A stretch of DNA of 7,854 nucleotides from Sulfuricurvum sp. (lineage in GTDB: Bacteria; Campylobacterota; Campylobacteria; Campylobacterales; Sulfurimonadaceae): the NCBI GenBank assembly GCA_030679635.1, contig JAUXSZ010000065.1, positions 1 through 7,854 of the forward strand. The letters are read 5' to 3'. Positions within the stretch are counted from its first letter, which is position 1. Every line of letters begins with the position of its first letter. The notes under the pieces are model-generated. The model saw only the letters and a program-made list of their open reading frames with translations. It did not search any database and had not been told where the DNA came from. A program made the translations under genes and the position numbers. Positions 1-6,005 of this stretch are shown here, in pieces.

Positions 1-170
1 TTCCAATGTTTCCATCCGAAGGAATCGATCATCTCAGCAGATTCCATCGTAATACAGCGACGCCAATTTATTTTTTTACCGTGCCCGGTTGTCCCTTTTT
101 CCCACCCTTTTGCGTTTGTGGAATCATTGAGCTCTTGCTGAAGTTCAAACATACATAACAATTTATTCAT
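1..170 (-). CDS. dut: dUTPase, dimeric all-alpha type (partial, N-terminus only)
   Basis: The enzyme hydrolyses dUTP to dUMP and pyrophosphate in the cytoplasm, keeping uracil out of DNA and supplying dUMP for thymidylate synthesis. Translating the minus strand from the ATG at 170-168 gives 56 residues that run off the left edge. They match from memory the N-terminus of the Campylobacter jejuni dimeric dUTPase (all-alpha NTP pyrophosphohydrolase fold, unrelated to the trimeric beta enzyme): an LQQELND-like helix, then INWRRCITMESAEMIDSF and WKHW. E43 and E46 form the first ExxE metal-binding pair, and D49 follows. The full protein should be about 220-240 residues, so roughly three quarters lies outside the window. 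An AAGGAT ribosome-binding site lies four bases upstream of the ATG. The gene diverges from the small ORF at 213. Confidence 0.9.
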   Translation of the reverse strand, partial: MNKLLCMFELQQELNDSTNAKGWEKGTTGHGKKINWRRCITMESAEMIDSFGWKHW

Positions 171-174
171 GATT

Positions 175-180
175 ATCCTT
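175..180 (-). promoter_or_regulatory. Ribosome-binding site of dut
   Basis: AAGGAT on the minus strand, four bases before the ATG at 170. It is one of the clearer Shine-Dalgarno matches in the window and supports this start for dut. Confidence 0.65.
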
Positions 181-193
181 TTCAAAGTCTGAA

Positions 194-199
194 ATTATA
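194..199 (-). promoter_or_regulatory. Putative -10 box for dut
   Basis: A perfect TATAAT on the minus strand, 23 bases upstream of the dut ATG, would give a leader of about 17 bases containing the AAGGAT site. No clear -35 hexamer is visible, which is common for Campylobacterota sigma-70 promoters. On the plus strand the same bases read AATTATAG, so the box could be shared back to back with the small gene at 213. Confidence 0.45.
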
Positions 200-212
200 G
201 GTAAAATTCCCT

Positions 213-389
213 ATGCAAAAAATCAATTGCCATAAATGCACTTACTATTTTGTCACCTGGCAGGCCAACCAGCCTCATGGATGCAAAGCGTATGGATTTA
301 AAAGTAAGTTTCTCCCATCGCAAGTCGTCCTAAGCTCCAGCGGAAAACCGTGCAGTTTTTTTACCTCTAAATTTCCCGATTCCAAATAA
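213..389 (+). CDS. Conserved small four-cysteine protein (58 aa)
   Basis: The ATG at 213 opens a 58-residue ORF ending in TAA at 387-389. It begins MQKINCHKC and contains TYYFVTW, PHGCKAYGFKS and PSQVVLSSSGKPC. Cysteines at 6, 9, 24 and 47 (CxxC, then PHGC, then KPC), with H7 and H22 nearby, suggest a bound zinc or an iron-sulfur cluster. I recognise the pattern as a small conserved protein found in Campylobacterota genomes. My recollection is that such proteins are sometimes labelled uracil-DNA glycosylase, but the chain is far too short for that fold, so I make no enzymatic claim. Its place beside dut makes a link to uracil or nucleotide metabolism a reasonable guess only. There is no strong ribosome-binding site; TAGG at 198-201 is a weak candidate. 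The 3' end overlaps the convergent gene at 367 by 23 bases. Confidence 0.75.
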   Translation: MQKINCHKCTYYFVTWQANQPHGCKAYGFKSKFLPSQVVLSSSGKPCSFFTSKFPDSK

Positions 390-777
390 GCTTTTTTCCA
401 AATCCCAACGTATTGTCCGTCATCTTGATCACGTCTAGACGAATCTTCCACAGTGTCGGATTCATGACTCGCGCATACGGGAATCTCTCCAAATAAAGCC
501 CCCTCAACCGCTCATCCTCTATGGGCTTTATCTCTCCCGTAAACTGTACCCCTTGAATTTTCCCTACGATTTTTGTCTCCTGCGCTATCGTTCCGGCAAC
601 GCGACTGTTCATCCTACTGTTTTGGATATGGAGCGTTTCCGGATCTGACGCAATGATAAACGAACCTTCATCCCCGTCAAAGACATAAAATGCGGAACAG
701 CACCACAAACTCTCCCCGAAAGTTGCAAGAGACAAAAGATGGTGCTTTGCCATAAAACGATTTATTGTCTCATCCAT
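367..777 (-). CDS. yhbP: YhbP/UPF0306-family split-barrel protein (PNPOx-like)
   Basis: This 136-residue protein resembles E. coli YhbP (about 147 residues) along its whole length. Shared stretches are LWCCSAFYVFD (24-34), the RVAGTIA strand (59-65), GVQFTGEI (76-83), ERFPYARVM (97-105) and the C-terminal TDNTLGFGKKLIW (120-132). The family belongs to the pyridoxamine-phosphate-oxidase-like split beta-barrels, which commonly bind FMN, F420 or heme. No reaction is established for UPF0306 as far as I know. It is predicted to be cytoplasmic, with no signal peptide or membrane segment. It is the last gene of the operon: its ATG lies inside the end of the lyase gene, overlapping by 8 bases (ATGGATGA), with only a weak AAAAGAAA purine stretch upstream, so translation is probably coupled. 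A redox step in thiohistidine metabolism would fit the neighbours but is speculation. Confidence 0.85.
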   Translation of the reverse strand: MDETINRFMAKHHLLSLATFGESLWCCSAFYVFDGDEGSFIIASDPETLHIQNSRMNSRVAGTIAQETKIVGKIQGVQFTGEIKPIEDERLRGLYLERFPYARVMNPTLWKIRLDVIKMTDNTLGFGKKLIWNREI

Positions 778-1945
778 GTCCGTTTCTTTTCAAGGCCTGC
801 GAAAGCTGTTCCAGTGCCCTTTCCAAAATTTCGTGCGCAACCGCGAAATTGAGCCGCATAAAGAGCGACCCCTCTTTGCCGAAACTAAGCCCGGCACTTA
901 ACCCCAAGCCAGCTTCCATCACAAAAAAATCACGTAATTCTCTATCCCCCATCTTCAATGCACGGCAATCCAACCAAGCGAGATAACTCCCTTGCGGCTT
1001 ACGAAATCCGATAATGGGGTGTAAACGGCACCATTGCTCAATCATGTCCCGATTTGCGCGCAAATGGTTTATCAAAGCGGCATGCCATACCTCTCCTTGG
1101 GCGTATGCCGCTTCAAAAGCGACATGGGACAACACAGCCCCCTCCCCGAAATGGACTTTATGCTGTTGGGCGCGATAACGTTCACGCAGTCCTTGAGAAC
1201 TTATTGCAACGGTAGAGATCGAAAAACCGGCCATATTAAACGTCTTCCCGGGACCCAATAACGTGACCGTATTTTCCCCAATCTCCGGGGATAATGACGC
1301 CAATGGCAAATGGATATTTGGTGGGAATACAATATCGGAATGAATTTCATCACTGATGATCACAATACCGTTTTGCAGACACAAATTTCCCAATGCGATC
1401 AGCTCTTCCCTGCTCCATACACGGCCGACCGGATTATGGGGAGAACAGAGGAACAAGAGTTTTGTTTTTGGGGTGATTTTTGCCCTCAGATCTTCCAAAT
1501 CAACCCGGTATTCTCCGCTACCATTTTGAGTCAGGGGATTGAGTACCAATCTTCGGTTATTACTGCGAACCATATCATAAAAGGGGGGATAAACAGGGCT
1601 TTGCACAATCACCTCATCCCCCTCCTCACTGAATGCCCGAATGGCACACCCTATGGATGCCACCACCGAGGGGGAATAACTCAGCCACTCTGACCTCATG
1701 GGCCAGCCGTGATGGCGTTCTACCCACTCACACTGCGCATCGTAAGCACGTTCGCGCATAATTTCATATCCGACCACGGGATGGTCCAGCCGATGACGTA
1801 CGGCGTCCATTACGCATGCAGGTGTTGCGATATCCATATCGGCAACCCACATCGGAATCACCTCATCGTTTCCAAACAGCTTGGAGCGTAAAACGTATTT
1901 TTCACCGTTGCTCTGCGCCCGATCAACGAAATCGAACTCATGCAC
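770..1945 (-). CDS. PLP-dependent C-S lyase, PatB/MalY type; candidate OvoB (5-histidylcysteine sulfoxide lyase)
   Basis: A 391-residue fold-type I PLP enzyme, the normal length for the PatB/MalY cystathionine beta-lyase family. Visible marks are PMWVADMDIATP (31-42), SPVYPPFY (116-123, a likely cofactor-stacking tyrosine), SPHNPVGRVW (168-177, Asn171), SDEIHSD (198-204, Asp199 expected to pair with the pyridine nitrogen), GKTFNMAGF with the Schiff-base Lys234, and FMRLNFA (362-368, Arg364 for the substrate carboxylate). The family cleaves C-S bonds of cysteine conjugates, giving a thiol, pyruvate and ammonia. Directly upstream is an OvoA homologue whose product, 5-histidylcysteine sulfoxide, is the substrate of the PLP lyase OvoB, so context favours that role over methionine biosynthesis. 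The start is GTG at 1945, inside the end of ovoA (8-base overlap GTGCATGA), with GGAAAA upstream as a possible ribosome-binding site. Membership of the lyase family is secure; the OvoB assignment is inference. Confidence 0.88.
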   Translation of the reverse strand: MHEFDFVDRAQSNGEKYVLRSKLFGNDEVIPMWVADMDIATPACVMDAVRHRLDHPVVGYEIMRERAYDAQCEWVERHHGWPMRSEWLSYSPSVVASIGCAIRAFSEEGDEVIVQSPVYPPFYDMVRSNNRRLVLNPLTQNGSGEYRVDLEDLRAKITPKTKLLFLCSPHNPVGRVWSREELIALGNLCLQNGIVIISDEIHSDIVFPPNIHLPLASLSPEIGENTVTLLGPGKTFNMAGFSISTVAISSQGLRERYRAQQHKVHFGEGAVLSHVAFEAAYAQGEVWHAALINHLRANRDMIEQWCRLHPIIGFRKPQGSYLAWLDCRALKMGDRELRDFFVMEAGLGLSAGLSFGKEGSLFMRLNFAVAHEILERALEQLSQALKRNGHG

Positions 1946-3890
1946 GCCGTTTTTTTCCGATAACCATATGATACTGAGTCGAAGATGCTAAATCAATCGT
2001 CATGACCTCTTCCAACCCATGAGCGATACTGCCCATCTCGGTATCCTTCGCTTTGATCACAATGCAATAGCCTTCATTCTCAATCCGTTCCAGAATATCA
2101 TCTCCATGCAGTTGATTCCAATCTAAACTGTGTTGCAGATCATTTATAATTAAACAGCCATACCCTCGCACATGCGGTTTTAAGTTATAAATATCTCCTT
2201 GAAAAAAGTTTACCTTTTCCGCGGCATCGGATAAATTCATCTCTGCAAGTACCGCACGGCGCTTCTCACCATTCACCCTGTAACAGACGACCCCTTCTTC
2301 CAATAATTTAACGCCAACGCTCATAAATCGGGCTGAAAAATCAATCCCGGCAATCGTTTTGAAATAGCGGGAGAGTTCCAAAGAGAGTCTGCCCGTACCG
2401 CACCCAAGCTCCAAAACAGTGACCGTATGAGGAAGATATTTGCCGATCACGTCGGCGCATTCTCTTAACAGATCCACCCCTGTTTCATAATGAAACTGAC
2501 ATGAGGTTGCGACATCGTTTTGCTCAATCACCTCCTCTTTCAAAAGGACCGTCTCTTCTGCCCCCACAACATACCGAAACCCTGCATGCTGTATGAAATG
2601 GCGTCTAAATGCGTACCGTGAGGTTCTAACGATCTCATTGCCCGTCGATATCCACGATCCCCCTTTGAGGATGTTATGCTTTCCATCAAACGTCGGCATC
2701 GAAAAATCATCGTACCACGCATGAGGAGCAAACCCTGAAAATCCATCAATAGGCGTCTGCGTCCACTGCCAAACATTGCCTACAGCGTCATACACTTTGC
2801 CATGAAAAAAAGTATCCACCGGAACCGATGACGCGTAATGGGCAAGATTAAGATTGGCCTTGTCGTCGTCAAAAATGTCACTCACAATTGCGCATTCTTG
2901 GAGCATGACGTAGTATTCCGCTTCGCTTGGGAGACGATAGCTTATCCCCTCCTGAGCACTCTTCCATCGGCAAAATGCCTGTGCCTCAAGAACGTTTACT
3001 TCCACCGGCCAGTTAAGCGGCATCGGTATCTCCTGCGTTAGCGCACGGTATGCGTACGTACCATTTTCTTGGGATATCCAAAACGGAGGACATGTGGCGT
3101 TTCGAAGGGATAAATATTTCAACCCCTCGTCATCCCACCAACGGGACGTTTTATACCCCTCTCCATGGACAAAATCCAAAAACTCGCCATTGCTGACTAA
3201 AAACAGGGACGCTTCAAAATCTTCCACAGCATAGGTCGCCGTTCCGTATTCATTATCCCATCCATAGAGGCCATGATCCCCATCTCCTTTGCCAAGGGCA
3301 ACCGTTTGGCCAGAAATCGGTACCAGAGAGTTTTCGGGGATATCACCCTGAAAAGGGCACAGCGGAAAATCAAGATGTTTTTGCACCAAATCGAGCGGCA
3401 TTTGACGATGCAATACACTGGACGTTTCAATATGAATTCTCTCATGCTCAATCCCCATCAAAATCGCCCAAAAAGGGTCCTGTTGAGTAATAGGTAAATG
3501 CATCGGCAAACTCATTATCAACCCATCCACACAGTTGCGAATGCTGTTTCGATATTCACGTACGGCCTGGACGCTGGGCCATGCAAATCGGCCATTGAGC
3601 TCATCCCAAGCCATTTCATCGACTCCTACTGAGAATAAGGACTCAAACTCAGGATTCGTATGCTCTGACAACACGCCGCACAAAATAAGCTTATTGATAT
3701 AAAAAACAGCCGTGTGGCCAAAATAAAAAATCATTGGATGCCGGGTGGGTTCAGATTGAGCATAAAAAACATCATCCGATCCTAAAAGCTCAAACAACGA
3801 TTCAAAAAGATCAAAGCTCTGGTGAAAATACCGACGCAGATCACTGCGTTTATCCTCTTCCAGCCCCCCTTCCAATCGGACTGTTTTCAT
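1938..3890 (-). CDS. ovoA: OvoA: 5-histidylcysteine sulfoxide synthase with C-terminal SAM methyltransferase domain
   Basis: This non-heme iron enzyme joins the cysteine sulfur to the histidine imidazole using O2, the first step of ovothiol synthesis. With the ATG at 3890 it has 650 residues. The N-terminal DinB-like part carries HPMIFYFGHTAVFYINKL (51-68), with probable iron ligand His59, and GIEHERIHIETSSVL (146-160) with the HxxxHxE motif (His149, His153, Glu155). The FGE-sulfatase-like domain spans about 191-446 (YGWDNEYG, YRLPSEAEY, GNVWQW, GGSWIS, YAFRRHFIQHAGFRY). Tyr393 in the YDDFS element may be the active-site tyrosine of studied OvoA enzymes, but I could not check the alignment. 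A class I methyltransferase domain follows from about 465: LELGCGTGR (493-501), GIDFSARF (515-522), QGDIYNL (564-570). Its end appears shorter than in full OvoA proteins (about 700 residues). An in-frame TTG at 3962 would add 24 residues. ATG is preferred because MKTVRLEGG lines up with the usual family N-terminus and a -10-like box lies between the two starts. Confidence 0.9.
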   Translation of the reverse strand: MKTVRLEGGLEEDKRSDLRRYFHQSFDLFESLFELLGSDDVFYAQSEPTRHPMIFYFGHTAVFYINKLILCGVLSEHTNPEFESLFSVGVDEMAWDELNGRFAWPSVQAVREYRNSIRNCVDGLIMSLPMHLPITQQDPFWAILMGIEHERIHIETSSVLHRQMPLDLVQKHLDFPLCPFQGDIPENSLVPISGQTVALGKGDGDHGLYGWDNEYGTATYAVEDFEASLFLVSNGEFLDFVHGEGYKTSRWWDDEGLKYLSLRNATCPPFWISQENGTYAYRALTQEIPMPLNWPVEVNVLEAQAFCRWKSAQEGISYRLPSEAEYYVMLQECAIVSDIFDDDKANLNLAHYASSVPVDTFFHGKVYDAVGNVWQWTQTPIDGFSGFAPHAWYDDFSMPTFDGKHNILKGGSWISTGNEIVRTSRYAFRRHFIQHAGFRYVVGAEETVLLKEEVIEQNDVATSCQFHYETGVDLLRECADVIGKYLPHTVTVLELGCGTGRLSLELSRYFKTIAGIDFSARFMSVGVKLLEEGVVCYRVNGEKRRAVLAEMNLSDAAEKVNFFQGDIYNLKPHVRGYGCLIINDLQHSLDWNQLHGDDILERIENEGYCIVIKAKDTEMGSIAHGLEEVMTIDLASSTQYHMVIGKKRRA

Positions 3891-3937
3891 TTGCTTTAGA
3901 TTCACTGTTGAATTCCTTGCCACACATATTTGCGATA

Positions 3938-3943
3938 ATTGTA
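3938..3943 (-). promoter_or_regulatory. Putative -10 box of the ovoA operon
   Basis: TACAAT on the minus strand, about 48 bases upstream of the ATG at 3890, predicts a leader of about 40 bases. No convincing -35 element is seen. If real, this promoter lies downstream of the alternative TTG start at 3962 and would exclude it. No terminator-like structure lies between the three operon genes, so one transcript for all three is expected. Confidence 0.35.
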
Positions 3944-4001
3944 CCCAACTACCCTTACTCAAGATTGAGAAAATTTTACTCCAACTATAAATAAAAGTGA
4001 C

Positions 4002-4007
4002 TATAAT
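4002..4007 (+). promoter_or_regulatory. Putative -10 box of the chemoreceptor gene
   Basis: A perfect TATAAT on the plus strand, 46 bases upstream of the ATG at 4054, in an AT-rich stretch that also holds TATAAA at 3986-3991. The expected leader is about 40 bases and contains the AAAGGA site. No obvious -35 or sigma-28 flagellar-type promoter was seen. Confidence 0.4.
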
Positions 4008-4037
4008 GACGATTATGCCATTAAAAGGCCATAGAAT

Positions 4038-4043
4038 AAAGGA
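4038..4043 (+). promoter_or_regulatory. Ribosome-binding site deciding the chemoreceptor start
   Basis: AAAGGA lies ten bases before the ATG at 4054. The alternative GTG at 3997 has no comparable site and sits just before a TATAAT box, so the ATG is the better start. Confidence 0.5.
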
Positions 4044-4053
4044 CGGTAAATAT

Positions 4054-5961
4054 ATGTTCGATCAAACACTACATAAGATGAGTATAAAAAAGAGGATGAA
4101 TTATCTCGTAGGGGCGGCGACGATGTCTGTCATAGGTGCTTCCATCTTTGTATTTTTCGCTTTGAGCAGTCTCGAAAACCAATATAATGATCTTCAGAAT
4201 AAAACCATCTCCGGCGCGCTTCATGCACTGGAGATTGAAAAAGAGCTCAACTACATTAGTCGTACCAGCCGTGACATTATGCTCGGTGGAGATTATACGA
4301 AAAATATATCCAAACTCGAAGAGCATATTGCAAAAGTCAATGCCTCCTTTGTTGAGCTTGACAAAACGGCGACCGGATCCGATGAAGAAAAACTCACGGC
4401 CCTTGCCAAAGAGAGCACAACCTTATTTTTAAACAATACGATGAAAATGATGAAATCATTGAATGCAACCACTATCTCAGCCAATACGGCATCCATTTAT
4501 GCCGATTATAAAAAGAATATGACCCCTTATGCCGATGCCTCACGCGACAACTTTGGAAACGTTGTCAAACACAAACGTGAAGATTTGAATAACGCTTCTA
4601 AAGAGATGCACAATGAAATAACATTTTATAAATTTTTCGTCCTATTCACGGGGGTTGGTGTCGCCATCGTCATCTTCCTCTTCGCCAGCATGGTTCGACG
4701 CTCCATCACCGTTGCATTAGAAAAATTCACACAAGTGATAACTCGCGTGTCCGAGGGAAGCTTTAGCAATACGGCCATAGATGCACACCCAGGAACAGAG
4801 TTAGGAATCATGGGGGAGACTCTTCAACAACTCATTTTTCAAATCCAAGATTTTATTTCTCAAATCAATACCTCAATCTCCGGAGCTACCAAAGGGGACT
4901 TTTCTCATCTGCTGGACAGCAGTGGTATGCACGGAGAATTTGTAGACGCCATACACAACGTAGATACAAGTATCCGTATTATGAAAGAGCAAGAGACGAA
5001 AAAACGTCGCGACATCCTCAATTCAGAGCTTAGCCAGCTCAGTGTGCACGTTACTGAAAGTCTCAGTGTGATTCAAGATGACTTAAACAACAACATTCAG
5101 GATCTGAAAGAAGTTACCAACGCGACGACCAATGCGGCAAACCTTGCCAACGACAGCCGCGATACCATTTCGGTTATTATCAACGAGCTGAATATGCTTA
5201 ATGAAAAAGTCAGCAACAATAACGATGCCATCGGCCATATCACTTCGCGTACAAACGAGATCAACTCGGTTATTCAGCTGATTACTGACATCGCCGATCA
5301 AACGAATCTACTCGCACTCAATGCTGCGATTGAAGCAGCTCGAGCAGGGGAACACGGTCGAGGATTTGCCGTCGTAGCGGATGAAGTACGTAAACTTGCA
5401 GAACGGACGCACAAGGCAACGGGAGAAATCTCCGTATCCATCAATTCTCTGCAGCAGGACATGAGTGAGATCCAAACCAGCGCCGAGGAGATGAACGAAG
5501 TCGTTGAGCGCTCCAGCTCCAGCATCATCAATTTTGAGAGTACCCTTGTAAAACTGAATGAAGGTTCTTCACAAATTGTTACTTCTTCTCATCACATGGA
5601 AAATAGCACGTTCATCATTTTGGCTAAAATCGATCATATTCTTTATAAAGCGCGTACCTACAACAGCATTATGCTGTGTGATCAAAAACTTACGATGGTG
5701 GATTCGCACCAATGCCGTATGGGTAAATGGTATGACGGTGAGGGGAAAGAGCGTTTTGGTCGAACAAACAGTTATGGCCTTATGAAAGAGCCGCATGCAC
5801 TTGTCCACCAAAATGCCAATAAAAACCTTTCTTTCATCACTCAAGGAGAAAAAGGTTTACTTGACCATAGCAGTGAGATTATCACTAATTTCAAAGAGAT
5901 GGAGAGTGCCAGTGAACGGCTTTTCGTCCTTCTGGACAATATACTCTCCGAGAACCCGTAG
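4054..5961 (+). CDS. Methyl-accepting chemotaxis protein with C-terminal CZB zinc domain
   Basis: A 635-residue transmembrane chemoreceptor that should signal to CheA/CheW at the inner membrane. From the ATG: a short cytoplasmic N-terminus rich in Lys/Arg; TM1 at about 17-39; a periplasmic helical sensor of about 150 residues (four-helix-bundle-like); TM2 at about 192-212; a HAMP domain to about 262; a second HAMP-like segment (about 272-307, with ATKGDFSHLL); and the signalling domain, with the conserved hairpin tip from DQTNLLALNAAIEAARAGE through GRGFAVVADEVRKLAERT (about 415-452). A CZB domain follows, with expected zinc ligands His528, Cys554 (QCRMGKWY), His581 and His585 (PHALVH). CZB domains in TlpD-type receptors bind zinc and their cysteine reacts with hypochlorous acid. 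There is no CheR-tethering pentapeptide at the C-terminus, which ends SENP. An in-frame GTG at 3997 would add 19 residues and is disfavoured. The ligand of the periplasmic domain cannot be told from sequence. Confidence 0.92.
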   Translation: MFDQTLHKMSIKKRMNYLVGAATMSVIGASIFVFFALSSLENQYNDLQNKTISGALHALEIEKELNYISRTSRDIMLGGDYTKNISKLEEHIAKVNASFVELDKTATGSDEEKLTALAKESTTLFLNNTMKMMKSLNATTISANTASIYADYKKNMTPYADASRDNFGNVVKHKREDLNNASKEMHNEITFYKFFVLFTGVGVAIVIFLFASMVRRSITVALEKFTQVITRVSEGSFSNTAIDAHPGTELGIMGETLQQLIFQIQDFISQINTSISGATKGDFSHLLDSSGMHGEFVDAIHNVDTSIRIMKEQETKKRRDILNSELSQLSVHVTESLSVIQDDLNNNIQDLKEVTNATTNAANLANDSRDTISVIINELNMLNEKVSNNNDAIGHITSRTNEINSVIQLITDIADQTNLLALNAAIEAARAGEHGRGFAVVADEVRKLAERTHKATGEISVSINSLQQDMSEIQTSAEEMNEVVERSSSSIINFESTLVKLNEGSSQIVTSSHHMENSTFIILAKIDHILYKARTYNSIMLCDQKLTMVDSHQCRMGKWYDGEGKERFGRTNSYGLMKEPHALVHQNANKNLSFITQGEKGLLDHSSEIITNFKEMESASERLFVLLDNILSENP

Positions 5962-5967
5962 GGTTCT
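5951..5967 (+). terminator. Hairpin over the chemoreceptor stop codon, possible weak terminator
   Basis: AGAACCC (5951-5957), loop GTA, GGGTTCT (5961-5967) form a perfect 7-bp stem that includes the TAG stop at 5959-5961. The following TTGGTCTTCTTC is pyrimidine-rich but not an unbroken T run. It could be a weak intrinsic terminator or a transcript 3'-end stabiliser before pgeF. Confidence 0.4.
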
Positions 5968-5986
5968 TTGGTCTTCTTCAACAGTC

Positions 5987-5992
5987 TATAAA
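5987..5992 (+). promoter_or_regulatory. Putative -10 box of pgeF
   Basis: TATAAA followed by AT-rich sequence, ending 13 bases before the pgeF ATG. Transcription from it would start about 5-7 bases before the codon, giving a nearly leaderless message. This would fit the absence of a Shine-Dalgarno sequence, but the box is a common AT-rich string and support is weak. Confidence 0.25.
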
Positions 5993-6005
5993 TATTGTAT
6001 ACCTC

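Noticed and set aside
1310..1693. 127-codon plus-strand ORF opposite the lyase gene
   Set aside because: It lies wholly antisense to a PLP lyase with intact motifs, and its translation shows no recognisable domain; it is a shadow frame.
3997..4053. N-terminal extension of the chemoreceptor from GTG at 3997
   Set aside because: The 19 extra residues are partly encoded by the TATAAT box, have no ribosome-binding site, and precede a better ATG with AAAGGA.
5569..5844. 91-codon minus-strand ORF inside the chemoreceptor gene
   Set aside because: It mirrors the CZB coding region, where the plus-strand frame has clear conserved residues.
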